Numbered from the stretch's first letter, positions 52,528 to 62,668 are shown. The stretch is DNA of 64,000 nucleotides from Flavobacteriia bacterium (GCA_004293165.1 RDYL01000005.1:62001-126000); one strand, 5' to 3'. Translations and numbers: made by a program. The notes: a model not told the origin generated them from the letters alone.

Positions 52528-54185
52528 CACCATTAAAAAGATTTAAAAACTTAATTTACAATGATAAACAAGATGTTTATCAACTATTAATTTACGCAGT
52601 TTTAGCGGGTTTAATTAGTTTGTCAATTCCATTAGGTATTCAATCAATTGTAAATTTTATTCAAGCAGGACAAGTTAGTACCTCTTGGATTGTATTAGTG
52701 TTCATTGTTGTTGTTGGTGTTGCTTTCGTTGGCGTGTTAAAAATCATGCAATTTAGAATTACAGAAAACCTTCAACAAAAAATATTTGTTCGTTCCTCGT
52801 TTGAATTTGCTTACCGATTTCCAAACATTAAATTTAACCAGTTATACAATTTTTCGCCACCCGAACTTGCGAATCGATTTTTTGACACATTAACTGTTCA
52901 AAAAGGTTTTTCAAAACTAATTTTAGAAATTTCAACTGCGGCGTTACAAATCTTATTTGGTATTTTATTATTATCGGTTTATCACCCGTTTTTTATATTT
53001 TTTGGAATAATATTATTGTTTATGCTTTATATTATTTTTAAAATTAACTTCAATGAAGGCTTGGAAACCAGCTTAAAAGAATCAAAATACAAATATAAAG
53101 TTGCTCATTGGCTTCAAGAAATTGCAAGAAATCATTTAAGCTTTAAAAATGATAAAATATTTAATTTCTCATTACAAAAAAACGACAAGTTAGTTACAGA
53201 ATATTTATCGCATAGAGAAAGTCATTTTAATGTATTAAAAAAACAATTCATTCAACTAACAGGTTTTAAAGTACTTATTACAGCAGGGCTGTTAATTATT
53301 GGTGGGATTTTAGTACTTAACCAACAAATGAATATTGGTCAGTTTGTAGCTGCAGAAATTATTATCATCACCATTATTAGTGCTGTAGAAAAATTATTTT
53401 ATGGATTAGAATTATTCTATGATGTAACAACATCCTTAGAAAAACTTGGCACAGTAGTTGACTTAGAATTGGAAAGAGATAATTTGCCAAAAGAAGCTCG
53501 ATACTACATGGAAAACGATGAAATTTGCATAGAAGCAAAAAATATTTTCTACCAATTTCCAGACAGCGAAACAGCTGTTATTAATGGAATTGATTTAACA
53601 ATTAACAAGAATGATCGCATTTTAATTCAAGGAGAAAATGGTTCTGGAAAAACTACTTTACTACGTATTCTTTCAAGAATATTTGAACCTTCTGTTGGAA
53701 CTGTTTTCTTAAACAATACAAGTTATAAAAAATATTGTATTGAAGATTTTAGATCAAATATCGGAGTAATCAATATTGATGATAGTCCTTTTGAAGGAAC
53801 AATTTTAGAAAACATTACTTGTAACAATCCAACCATAACAAAAAAAGAAATAAGCCACGTTCTAGAAAAATTAAAGCTAACAGAGTTGATTAAATCTTTA
53901 CCTTTAGGGTTAGATACGCCAATGTTTTCGGGTGGAAAAAGAATAAATTCAGCTTCAATTCAAAAGATATTACTTGCAAGATGTGTTCTTACGAAACCTA
54001 AATTACTATTTTTAGAAGAACCGGTTGAAAAATTAGACAAATTTTCTGCTGGCGAAATTATAGATTGGCTAACCGCTCCAGAACAACCTTGGACATTAAT
54101 AGTTGTAGCAAAAGGCAACTATTGGAAAGAAAAATGTTCAAGAATCATTACTTTAGAAAATGGTCAAATTAAAACCATAAAATAA
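52524..54185 (+). CDS. ABC exporter half-transporter with divergent ATPase motifs
   Basis: A 553-residue fusion of an ABC exporter membrane domain (about 1-300, five to six helices) and an ATP-binding domain. Walker A is intact (G370-ENGSGK-T377). Other motifs deviate: the signature is F468-SGGKR-473 instead of LSGGQ, Walker B ends LFLE498-E499-P instead of LLLDEP, and the switch His is replaced by K530 (IVVAKGNY). There is no peptidase C39 domain. With HlyD and TolC it forms a type-I-secretion-like tripartite system, but its ATPase may be weak or need a partner. Confidence 0.85.
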   Translation: MTPLKRFKNLIYNDKQDVYQLLIYAVLAGLISLSIPLGIQSIVNFIQAGQVSTSWIVLVFIVVVGVAFVGVLKIMQFRITENLQQKIFVRSSFEFAYRFPNIKFNQLYNFSPPELANRFFDTLTVQKGFSKLILEISTAALQILFGILLLSVYHPFFIFFGIILLFMLYIIFKINFNEGLETSLKESKYKYKVAHWLQEIARNHLSFKNDKIFNFSLQKNDKLVTEYLSHRESHFNVLKKQFIQLTGFKVLITAGLLIIGGILVLNQQMNIGQFVAAEIIIITIISAVEKLFYGLELFYDVTTSLEKLGTVVDLELERDNLPKEARYYMENDEICIEAKNIFYQFPDSETAVINGIDLTINKNDRILIQGENGSGKTTLLRILSRIFEPSVGTVFLNNTSYKKYCIEDFRSNIGVINIDDSPFEGTILENITCNNPTITKKEISHVLEKLKLTELIKSLPLGLDTPMFSGGKRINSASIQKILLARCVLTKPKLLFLEEPVEKLDKFSAGEIIDWLTAPEQPWTLIVVAKGNYWKEKCSRIITLENGQIKTIK

Positions 54186-54187
54186 TC

Positions 54188-55534
54188 ATGTTAAATATTA
54201 CAGAAAATAGAGTTGAAAAATGGATTGACATGAATCAATTCAAATCGGCAAAGATATTTGAAGACAACAAAGGCTATCGCATGGTTAAAAAAACCATTTG
54301 GATTTTAGGATTATTATTGTTGGTTTTTTTATTCTTACCCTGGACACAAAATGTTTCTGGTGCTGGTTCGGTAACAACTTTAAAACCCAACCAAAGACCA
54401 CAAACAGTTCAATCTGCCATTGCGGGAAGAATTGAAAAATGGTATGTAAATGAAGGTGATTATGTAAAAAAAGGTGATACAATCCTATTTATTTCAGAGA
54501 TAAAAGAAGATTATTTAGATCCAAATTTAGTAGAAAACACAGGCAAGCAAGTTGATGCTAAAGTAAGCTCTGCCTCTTCATATGCCTCAAAAGTGAAAGC
54601 GTTAGAAAATCAAATTGGCGCTATTGACAATGAAAGAGGATTAAAATTTAAACAAGCTCAAAACAAACTTATTCAAGCTAAATTAAAAGTTCAAAGTGAT
54701 AGTATCGACTTAGAAGCCGTTAAAACACAATTAAAAATTGCTAAAACACAATATAATCGTTCTATCAACTTAAATAAAGAAGGCTTAAAACCATTGACAG
54801 ACGTTGAGGAAAAAAGGGTAAAACTACAAGATACAGAGGCAAAAATAATTACTCAAGAAAACAAATATATTGCAGCTCAAAACGAAGTTTTAAATGCAAA
54901 AATGGAGCTGAATAGAATTTTAGCAGAGTATTCAGAAAAAGTAGCCAAAGCACAAAGTGATAAGCAAACGGCATTAAGTTCTCAATTTGATACTGAAGCA
55001 CAAGTAAACAAACTTAAAAATCAATATCAAAATTATCAAATCAGAAACGGAATGTATTACATTGTGGCTCCACAAAATGGCTATGTAAACCGAGCGTTAC
55101 AAAGTGGAATTGGAGAAACCATCAAAGAAGGCACTTCTATTGTAAGTATTATGCCTGCTAACTTTGATATTGCTGTGGAAACTTATATAAGTCCAGTAGA
55201 TTTTCCATTAATACACAAAGGCGAAAAAGTAAGAGTATGGTTTGATGGATGGCCTTCAATTGTATTTAGCGGTTGGCCCGGTGCTTCTTTTGGAACTTTT
55301 GGAGGCGTTATTGTGGCTAAAGAAAACTTTATAAGTGAAAATGGAAAATATAGAGTTTTAATTGCTCCCGATAAAAATGACAAAGTATGGCCTAAACAAT
55401 TAAGTATTGGAGCTGGAACACAAACCATAGCTTTATTAGATAATGTACCTATTTGGTTTGAAATTTGGAGAACACTTAATGGTTTTCCACCTAATTTTTA
55501 TGAACCAACACCAACTGAAAAAACTAAAAAATAA
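54188..55534 (+). CDS. HlyD-family membrane fusion protein
   Basis: A 448-residue periplasmic adaptor with one membrane segment (about 35-55, TIWILGLLLLVFLFLPW), lipoyl-like halves (about 75-105, VQSAIAGRIEKWYVNEGDYVKKGD, and around 295-320, IVAPQNGYVNRALQSGIGETIKEG), a long alpha-hairpin coiled coil (about 120-285) and a C-terminal beta domain. It starts 2 bp after the ABC gene and bridges it to the TolC-like protein. Confidence 0.9.
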   Translation: MLNITENRVEKWIDMNQFKSAKIFEDNKGYRMVKKTIWILGLLLLVFLFLPWTQNVSGAGSVTTLKPNQRPQTVQSAIAGRIEKWYVNEGDYVKKGDTILFISEIKEDYLDPNLVENTGKQVDAKVSSASSYASKVKALENQIGAIDNERGLKFKQAQNKLIQAKLKVQSDSIDLEAVKTQLKIAKTQYNRSINLNKEGLKPLTDVEEKRVKLQDTEAKIITQENKYIAAQNEVLNAKMELNRILAEYSEKVAKAQSDKQTALSSQFDTEAQVNKLKNQYQNYQIRNGMYYIVAPQNGYVNRALQSGIGETIKEGTSIVSIMPANFDIAVETYISPVDFPLIHKGEKVRVWFDGWPSIVFSGWPGASFGTFGGVIVAKENFISENGKYRVLIAPDKNDKVWPKQLSIGAGTQTIALLDNVPIWFEIWRTLNGFPPNFYEPTPTEKTKK

Positions 55535-56922
55535 TGAAATCGAAGCTAATTTATTTCATACTTTTCATTTGTAGCAATCTAAGTGTTTTTGGACAAAACA
55601 CCATGACCGAATTTAGTTTTAATGAATTTTTAGGGTATGTAAAAAAATACCATCCATTGGTAAAACAAGCCGATTTAAAACTAAATGAAGCACAAGCTAA
55701 TTTAATGCTAGCAAGAGGTGCATTTGATCCAAAAATAGAAGTAGAATACAATGAAAAGCAATTTAAAACAAGTGAATATTATTCTATCTTAAATAGTAGT
55801 TTCAAAATACCTACTTGGTACGGAATTGAGCTAAAGGCTGGATTTGATAACACAGAAGGAATCTATGTAAATCCTGAAAACACGTTACCCAACAGTGGAT
55901 TAACTTCACTAGGAATAGCCGTTCCTATTGGTCAAGGATTTTTCATCAATCAACGTATGACAGATATTAGAAAAGCTAAAATTGCAAGAAATTTAAATGC
56001 TGCCGAGCGAAATCTCCAAGCAATTGAAATTATTTATGAAGCTGCTGTTAGCTATATGAATTGGAAAAGAAGTTTTGAAGAAGTAAAACTCTATGAAAAT
56101 TACATTCAAAATGCTTTAATTAGATACAAAGGCATCGCTACTTTAATAAACGAAGGAGACAAACCTGCAATAGACAGCATAGAAGCTGGAATTGTAGTAA
56201 AAACACGCCAATTAAACTTAGAAGATGCTAAACTTAAACTTATTAAAGCTAAATTAGAATTATCTAATTATTTATGGTTAGAAAATAACATTCCACTAGA
56301 GTTAAATGATAATTTACGCCCCGAAGATTTTCTTACAAATACTATTAAAGAAACACTTCAAATTAACGAACTCGCTCCAATTGATTTAGACAATCATCCA
56401 AAAATTAAAGCATTAGATGCAAAAATTGCAATGCTAAAAGTAGATCGAAAATTAAAAGCAAATGCACTCTTGCCTAAATTAGATTTAAGTTATAATTATT
56501 TATCTGAACCAAGTTATATTGATAATTACCGATTTGAAGATTATAAAATTGGCCTGAATTTTTCGTTCCCATTATTTCTTAGAAAAGAAAGAGGAAGTTT
56601 AAAACTAGCGGATTTAAAAATTAAAGATTCAGAATTCAACTTACAATTTGAACGAAAAAATCTTGAAAATAAAATCAAATCGCAGCAACAAGAAATTGTT
56701 TCACTCGAAAAGCAACAAGAATATAATGATAAGTTAGTTAAAGATTTTACTAAATTACTTAATGCTGAAGATCGATTATTTGAAATGGGAGAAAGTTCTC
56801 TATTCATCATCAATTCAAGAGAGAATTCATTAGTAAGTTCACAGCTAAACGAAATTGCTCTTGAAAACAGATATTTAAATGCCATAATTAGTATTTACAA
56901 GACCTTAGCAAATCCAAATTAA
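55534..56922 (+). CDS. TolC-family outer-membrane efflux protein
   Basis: A 462-residue exported protein: signal peptide (LIYFILFICSNLSVFGQ) and two OEP-type repeats with long helices (VKQADLKLNEAQANLMLARG; KIKALDAKIAMLKVDRKLKANALLPKLDLSYNY; LENKIKSQQQEIVSLEKQQEYNDKL). It forms the outer-membrane duct. It shares one base (TAATG) with the HlyD stop. No terminator is evident after it. Confidence 0.9.
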   Translation: MKSKLIYFILFICSNLSVFGQNTMTEFSFNEFLGYVKKYHPLVKQADLKLNEAQANLMLARGAFDPKIEVEYNEKQFKTSEYYSILNSSFKIPTWYGIELKAGFDNTEGIYVNPENTLPNSGLTSLGIAVPIGQGFFINQRMTDIRKAKIARNLNAAERNLQAIEIIYEAAVSYMNWKRSFEEVKLYENYIQNALIRYKGIATLINEGDKPAIDSIEAGIVVKTRQLNLEDAKLKLIKAKLELSNYLWLENNIPLELNDNLRPEDFLTNTIKETLQINELAPIDLDNHPKIKALDAKIAMLKVDRKLKANALLPKLDLSYNYLSEPSYIDNYRFEDYKIGLNFSFPLFLRKERGSLKLADLKIKDSEFNLQFERKNLENKIKSQQQEIVSLEKQQEYNDKLVKDFTKLLNAEDRLFEMGESSLFIINSRENSLVSSQLNEIALENRYLNAIISIYKTLANPN

Positions 56923-56999
56923 AAACAAAATAAAAGGAAAATGTTAAATACGTAACTTTAAGACTAAAAATTAATAAATTAGCACTCCAAACTATAAAC

Positions 57000-59900
57000 A
57001 TGAAAAAAAGAGTTTTTAATTTATTAATATTTATACTTTTTATAAGTATGAGCGCCTTTGGTCAAGGTGGTGCATCTTCTTGTGCCGAACTAGCCGCTAA
57101 TCCAGGCGCTTATCAATCTTGTGCTACCAACATACCTTTTAGTAGTTCTGTTGGTGGAAATAGTGAAAATTTTAATTCAACATGTATTCCGACTCAATAT
57201 GTGGGACCTACTTGGTTTTTTATTGAAATCGATACCCCAGGAAATGTTGTTTTACAAATCAGTCAACAAAATTTAGCTGGTAATGGTTCAGATGTTGACT
57301 TTGTTTTATGGGGACCTTTCCAAAATTTAAATAACATTTGTAACCAATTAAATACTACTAATGAAGTAGATTGTAGTTATAGTACAGCTAGTCTTGAAAC
57401 GGTAACTATCCCAAACAGTAATGCTGGTGATTTATATGTAATTGTGATTGATAATTATTCAGGACAGGCCGGAAATATTACTGTTTCACAAACTGGAGGT
57501 TCTGGAAGTACGAATTGTGATTTCTTATCGTCAGTAAGTTTAAACAATACAGATGGTTCACTTTTAACTAATTTAGAGTATTGCAAACCTGACACCAAAG
57601 AAATTGTGGCTACTATAGACATTTCAGATTTTCCGGGTGTTCCTAGTAATTTAAGATTCAACTATACTTGGTTTAAAGATAATGTTCAAATTGATGCTAT
57701 TTCAAATTCAACAATTTCAACAAACAGCTTAATTGTTTCAGAAAGTGGTGTATACAAAGTAATTACAACTGCTTATGACATCACCGTAAATCCAACAGGA
57801 AACTTAACGGGACTTAGAGTGAGCGAAGCTGAAGCTAATTTAAAATTTCACACAAAACCACTTATTAGTATTTCAAATTCTAATACCGTTTGTTTAAATA
57901 CAAATCCTGTATTATCATCAAATATTACAAATAATACCGATTTAAATCCAACAATTGATATACTAAACTATCAATGGTATCGCAATAACAACCCTATTTT
58001 TGGCGCTACAACAACTACTTTTACACCAACTTTACTGGGTGATTATTTTATCAAAGTAACCAATTCGCCTTGTTCAGAAACAAACTCTAGTATTATTAGA
58101 ATTATTGCTAATCCAAATATTCAAATTGCTTCAAATACAACTATTTGCGAAAACGATTCTTATACTATTACTTCAATAAATGCAAATGCGAGTATTAACA
58201 GCGCACTTTCTTACCAATGGATTAAGGATGGTGTAGCTATAGCTGGCGCGAATGGTTCAACTTATACGGTCAACAAATTTAATCAGGCTTTAAATACAAC
58301 ATCACAATATTATTTAGAAACTACTGAACAAAGAACGTGTTTAAATTCTTCAAATACGATTTCAGTAACTATTAATGCGTTACCTGTAATTAACACTGTT
58401 GCAACAACTTTAGAACAATGTGATTACATCAACAATACACTTGATGGAATTGCAGAAACTAATTTATTACAACTGTATAATTATTTTACCAATAGCACTG
58501 CAGGATTAACTTTAAATTTCTACACTGATATTGCTTTAACGCAACAAATACTAAATCCATCAAATTATATTAATTTAACTTCTCCGTTTTTACAAACTAT
58601 TTATGTGAAATTGGTAAATGAAAATGTAACTCCAAATTGTACCTCTTCTGGTGTTGGAAGTTTTACATTACAAATTAATCCAACAAGTGTTGCCAATTAC
58701 CCTAACATTCCTGCCGTTTGCCCAGAAATTAATCAAAACTATGGTTTTTTAAATTTTGACGCACAACGAATAGCTATAAAAAACGCTTATTTTGCCAGTT
58801 CAGATGTGAGTATCTCTTTTCATTTGAACACATCAGATGCATCAACAGGTTTAAATGGATTGAGTAATTTGAGTCAAATTCCAATTGGTACTACAACCGT
58901 ATACACAAGAGTTATTTCAAATACTACACAAAGCTGTGAAGGTATAGGAACATTTGAAGTTGTGGTAACACAAGCTCCTATCCAAAATATAATTACAAAC
59001 GAAAATTTATGTTTACTAGATTATTATTTATTAAACACAAAAGATGTTGAAGCTTTAACTGGTCAAAACCCAACCACTATAGTTTCTTATTTTAATACAT
59101 TTGATAATGCGAAAGACAATATTTTTGAGATAAACAAAAACACTCCACTTCCTTTAACAACAGGAACTAGAACTATTTTTGCTCGATTATTTGACACGCT
59201 AACTCAATGTTTTTCTATTGTAAACTTTAATATATCGGTTTTTCAAAATCCAATTATTATTCAACCTTCGCCTATTCGTTTATGTGGAGATACAACTGCT
59301 ACTTTTAATTTAACCAGTCGAATCAATCAAATTGTGAATGGAAATTTAAATTATCAAGTAAGTTTTTATGCTAATAATGCTGATGTTTTAGCCAATAATC
59401 CAATCACAACGCCTGCTAATTATTTGAGTGCATCAACAATCATAATTTGTAAAGTTGTTGATCCAACAAATAATTCTTGTGAAACATTCACTACATTAAA
59501 TCTTGAAGTAATGGCATTACCTGGAAGTAATTCTAATCCTTCACCAATTGAATTGTGTAACGATTCTGGATTTGAATTTTTCGATTTAACTACAAGAGAA
59601 ATACAAATGGCAGATACAACTCCCGTTAATACTATTGCATTTAAATACTATACCGAACTTTCAGACGCTTTGTTAAATGGAAATACAAATCGAATAACCT
59701 CGCCAAACATTTTTCAAAACACAACCATTAATTATCAGAAAATTTATGTTCGATTAAACAGTAGAACTAACATTGATAGCGAAACAGGATTAGCTTGTTT
59801 TAAAATTTTAGAATTAGATTTATACGTAAGACCTTATCCAGAAAACAAACTTTCAAATGATCCATACATTATTTGTGTTGACCAACTGAATGCCATTACA

Positions 59901-60602
59901 CATCCTGTAGAAATAAAAACGTTATTAAATAATACTGATTATATTTTTCAATGGTATATTGGACATGATGCACAAATAGGAAATGAAATTCCTGGAGAAA
60001 CTAACACATCTTTTACTACCTCAACCGTAGGAATATACTCTGTTAAAGTTACTAATATCTCAAATGCTGCCAATTGTTCTTCGGTATTTAATGTAAGTAC
60101 TCAAAATGCTATTGTACCTAATACACTTGCTATAACTCCTAATGAAATCATTTCGTTTGGAATTGAAAATACGATAACTGCAATAGTTTCACCTGCATCA
60201 AACGACTATTTATACTCAATTGATGGAACCTATTTTCAGCCAAGTAACACCTTTACCAATATACCTGGTGGAGATTACACATTAACGGTTATTAACAAGT
60301 TTGGCTGTGGTGATGTTACTAGTCAATTCACAATTGTTGATTATCCAAAGTATTTCACACCTAACGGTGATGGTTATAATGAAACTTGGAACATTAAAGG
60401 AAGTAGTGCTTTAGAGGCAACAACTATTAGAATTTTTGATCGATATGGAAAATTAATTAAACAAATTGATCCAAATGGAGAAGGATGGAATGGAACTTTC
60501 AATAACAAATTACTTCCTGCTTCTGATTACTGGTTTACAATTGAATACACCAAAGACAATGTAACCAAAGAATTTAAAGGACATTTTAGTTTAATTCGAT
60601 AA
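57000..60602 (+). CDS. Large secreted protein with T9SS type B sorting domain
   Basis: A 1200-residue exported protein. Signal peptide MKKRVFNLLIFILFISMSAFGQ; an N-terminal domain with paired Cys (ASSCAELAANPGAYQSC ... ADLYVIVIDNY-like strands); then several Ig-like/PKD-like beta domains with recurring phrases such as YQWYRNNNPIFGA, YQWIKDGVAIAGANGSTY and LCNDSG. The C-terminus (about 1110-1200) is the gliding-motility-associated type B sorting domain: YPKYFTPNGDGYNETWNI, RIFDRYGKLIKQ, NGEGWNGTFNN, DYWFTIEY, FKGHFSLIR. It is exported by the type IX system and probably attached to the surface or released; possibly an adhesin. Confidence 0.92.
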   Translation: MKKRVFNLLIFILFISMSAFGQGGASSCAELAANPGAYQSCATNIPFSSSVGGNSENFNSTCIPTQYVGPTWFFIEIDTPGNVVLQISQQNLAGNGSDVDFVLWGPFQNLNNICNQLNTTNEVDCSYSTASLETVTIPNSNAGDLYVIVIDNYSGQAGNITVSQTGGSGSTNCDFLSSVSLNNTDGSLLTNLEYCKPDTKEIVATIDISDFPGVPSNLRFNYTWFKDNVQIDAISNSTISTNSLIVSESGVYKVITTAYDITVNPTGNLTGLRVSEAEANLKFHTKPLISISNSNTVCLNTNPVLSSNITNNTDLNPTIDILNYQWYRNNNPIFGATTTTFTPTLLGDYFIKVTNSPCSETNSSIIRIIANPNIQIASNTTICENDSYTITSINANASINSALSYQWIKDGVAIAGANGSTYTVNKFNQALNTTSQYYLETTEQRTCLNSSNTISVTINALPVINTVATTLEQCDYINNTLDGIAETNLLQLYNYFTNSTAGLTLNFYTDIALTQQILNPSNYINLTSPFLQTIYVKLVNENVTPNCTSSGVGSFTLQINPTSVANYPNIPAVCPEINQNYGFLNFDAQRIAIKNAYFASSDVSISFHLNTSDASTGLNGLSNLSQIPIGTTTVYTRVISNTTQSCEGIGTFEVVVTQAPIQNIITNENLCLLDYYLLNTKDVEALTGQNPTTIVSYFNTFDNAKDNIFEINKNTPLPLTTGTRTIFARLFDTLTQCFSIVNFNISVFQNPIIIQPSPIRLCGDTTATFNLTSRINQIVNGNLNYQVSFYANNADVLANNPITTPANYLSASTIIICKVVDPTNNSCETFTTLNLEVMALPGSNSNPSPIELCNDSGFEFFDLTTREIQMADTTPVNTIAFKYYTELSDALLNGNTNRITSPNIFQNTTINYQKIYVRLNSRTNIDSETGLACFKILELDLYVRPYPENKLSNDPYIICVDQLNAITHPVEIKTLLNNTDYIFQWYIGHDAQIGNEIPGETNTSFTTSTVGIYSVKVTNISNAANCSSVFNVSTQNAIVPNTLAITPNEIISFGIENTITAIVSPASNDYLYSIDGTYFQPSNTFTNIPGGDYTLTVINKFGCGDVTSQFTIVDYPKYFTPNGDGYNETWNIKGSSALEATTIRIFDRYGKLIKQIDPNGEGWNGTFNNKLLPASDYWFTIEYTKDNVTKEFKGHFSLIR

Positions 60603-60624
60603 ATTAAAAATAGAGCAAATAAAA

Positions 60625-60649
60625 AAGCCTTCGCGATGCGAAGGCTTTC
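60625..60649. terminator. Bidirectional terminator between T9SS cargo and RRM gene
   Basis: An 11-bp stem AAAGCCTTCGC/GCGAAGGCTTT with loop GAT, A-rich on one side and T-rich on the other, between two convergent genes. Confidence 0.88.
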
Positions 60650-60673
60650 TGCGTTTTATATCCAAAAAAAATA

Positions 60674-61009
60674 TTAATAACGACCTCTTGAGTTGTTATC
60701 TCTATTATTAGAATAACCACCTCTACTTCCACCAGCGTTACGATCGAAGCTTCTTCTTTCGCCTTCTGGTTTTGGTTCAGATTTGTTAACAACGATTTTT
60801 CTACCTTCGATAGTTCCACCGTTTAATTCGTCGATTGCTTTTTGAGCCTCAGCATCATTAGCCATTTCAACAAATCCAAATCCTTTACTTCTTCCGGTAA
60901 ATTTGTCAGAGATAATTTTAACTGATTCAACAGCTCCATACTCTTCAAAATAACCTCTTAAATCTGCTTCCTCTACACTGAAAGGAAGACTTCCTACAAA
61001 AATGTTCAT
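60674..61009 (-). CDS. RRM RNA-binding protein
   Basis: A 111-residue single-RRM protein of the glycine-rich, cold-inducible bacterial type. RNP2 is IFVGSL (residues 3-8), RNP1 is KGFGFVEM, and the domain ends at about 78. The tail is Gly/Arg/Asn/Ser-rich (RSFDRNAGGSRGGYSNNRD), suited to RNA or protein contacts. In Bacteroidota such proteins act as post-transcriptional regulators. Single gene. Confidence 0.93.
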   Translation of the reverse strand: MNIFVGSLPFSVEEADLRGYFEEYGAVESVKIISDKFTGRSKGFGFVEMANDAEAQKAIDELNGGTIEGRKIVVNKSEPKPEGERRSFDRNAGGSRGGYSNNRDNNSRGRY

Positions 61010-61031
61010 CTATGAAAAATTTAATTCCTTA

Positions 61032-61039
61032 CAAAGGTA
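61032..61039 (-). promoter_or_regulatory. -7 promoter element of the RRM gene
   Basis: On the minus strand TACCTTTG matches TAnnTTTG, about 22 nt before the ATG. Confidence 0.55.
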
Positions 61040-61182
61040 GACTATTTAATGTTGCTAAAAGGTTAAAGTTTAGTTTATTTTCAAAATCAAGGTTATTTAG
61101 CTGAAAAATTCGAAATCAAATTATTAGTTTTTTTAAAATTTTATTAAGCTATTTTGAATTTTATTACAAACTACTTAATAGC

Positions 61183-61210
61183 AAAAAGACAACCTCTCGA
61201 TTGTCTTTTT
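61183..61210 (-). terminator. Terminator of the acetyl-CoA hydrolase gene
   Basis: A 10-bp stem AAAAAGACAA/TTGTCTTTTT with an 8-nt loop, followed by T on the reading strand. Confidence 0.85.
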
Positions 61211-61230
61211 ACTCTTAACTCAAATTTGTA

Positions 61231-62508
61231 TTATTTAGGACAACCCGTCATTTCGTGATATGCACGTTCAACAGCTTCCTGATGATTTGGATGTGCAATT
61301 CTTACTAATTCTGAAACACGCTGTTTTAAGGTTTTACCATATAAATCGGCTATCCCATTTTCAGTAATAATATAATGGGCATGTGCTCTTGTGGTAACCA
61401 CTCCAGCACCTTGTTTTAAATAAGGTACAATTCTACTTTCGCCTCTTTTAGTTGTAGAAGGTAAAGCTATAATCGCTTTTCCGCCTTCACTTAACGAAGC
61501 CCCGCGAATAAAATCCATTTGTCCTCCTACTCCTGAATACATGGTACTACCAATAGAATCAGCACAAACTTGCCCGGTTAAATCCACTTCAATAGCCGAA
61601 TTAATAGCTACCATTCTTGGGTTTCTTCGAATACGAGCTGTATCATTCACCATAGAAGATTCTTTCATCTCTATAAACGGATTATCATCTACAAAATCGT
61701 ACAAACGTTTCGAACCCATTAAAAAAGTTGCTAAAGCTCTACCTCTTAAAGTTCCTTTATAATTACAATTGATGACATCATTTTCAATTAAATCGATTAC
61801 TCCATCTGAGAACATCTCCGTGTGTAATCCTAAATCTTTATGATTGGTCAATTTACTTAAAGCCGCATTCGGAATCGAACCAATTCCCATTTGCAGTGTA
61901 CTTTTATCTTCAATTAATGAAGCAACATAAGTTCCTATTTTTTCTTCTTCGGCTGTAAATGGAGTTACTTCATGAGCAAAAATTGGCACATTAACCTCTA
62001 CAAGAAAATCAATCTCGGAAACGTGTAGAATTCCATCACCAAAAGTTCTTGGCATATTTGGATTAACTTGCGCAACAACCGTTTTAGCATTTTCAATTGC
62101 AGCCACAGTTGCCTCAACAGAAACACCTAACGAACAATATCCATGACTATCGGGTGGTGAAACATGTATAAAAGCAACATCTAATTTCACAACATTTTTA
62201 CGAAACAACAAAGGCAATTCACTTAAAAAAACAGGTGTATAAGAACCATTTCCTGCTTTTAGTGTATGACGAACATTTGCTCCAATAAAAAAAGAGTTTA
62301 CATGAAAGCTATCCGCTAATGCAGGATTTGCATAGGGTGCATCACCTTCTGTATGTAGGTGACATATTTCTACATCTCTAAGTTCAGAAGCTCTATCCGT
62401 TAATGCTTTTGTTAATATTGTTGGTGTAGCCGCCGCTGCCTGAACATAGACCCTATCACCACTTTTTACTACTTGTACAGCTTCCGCTGCAGTTACATAT
62501 TTTCCCAT
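61231..62508 (-). CDS. Acetyl-CoA hydrolase/CoA-transferase family protein
   Basis: A 425-residue family I-type CoA-transferase: N-terminal domain (VKSGDRVYVQAAAATPTIL), HVSPPDSHGYCSLGVSVE, and the C-terminal domain with LQMGIGSIPNAAL and the catalytic Glu in LHTEMFSDGVIDL, plus VGGQMDFIRGASLSEGGKAI. It probably exchanges CoA between acetyl-CoA and another short-chain acid (for example acetate:succinate or 4-hydroxybutyrate type); specificity cannot be read by eye. Single gene, divergent from map. Confidence 0.88.
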   Translation of the reverse strand: MGKYVTAAEAVQVVKSGDRVYVQAAAATPTILTKALTDRASELRDVEICHLHTEGDAPYANPALADSFHVNSFFIGANVRHTLKAGNGSYTPVFLSELPLLFRKNVVKLDVAFIHVSPPDSHGYCSLGVSVEATVAAIENAKTVVAQVNPNMPRTFGDGILHVSEIDFLVEVNVPIFAHEVTPFTAEEEKIGTYVASLIEDKSTLQMGIGSIPNAALSKLTNHKDLGLHTEMFSDGVIDLIENDVINCNYKGTLRGRALATFLMGSKRLYDFVDDNPFIEMKESSMVNDTARIRRNPRMVAINSAIEVDLTGQVCADSIGSTMYSGVGGQMDFIRGASLSEGGKAIIALPSTTKRGESRIVPYLKQGAGVVTTRAHAHYIITENGIADLYGKTLKQRVSELVRIAHPNHQEAVERAYHEMTGCPK

Positions 62509-62577
62509 ACCTAATGAAATTTATAGTACAAATTTATGTGGTAATTTAAGACTAAAATATGACATTTCTCATTTTAA

Positions 62578-62605
62578 AGTAGGAAGTTAGAAGTAGGAAA
62601 TTCCA
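62578..62605. repeat. Heptad-word repeat upstream of map
   Basis: AGTAGGA, AGTTAGA, AGTAGGA and AATTCCA in 7-nt phase, between the divergent CoA-transferase and map. Confidence 0.6.
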
Positions 62606-62668
62606 TGTAAAAAAGAGTATCCTTTAAAATTAAAGTTATTCTTGAAATTGAAATTGCTATCGAATTCG

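Noticed and set aside
60604..60819. Minus-strand frame of 71 codons at the RRM gene
   Set aside because: It is a shifted frame of the Gly/Arg-rich tail of the RRM protein and crosses its terminator.
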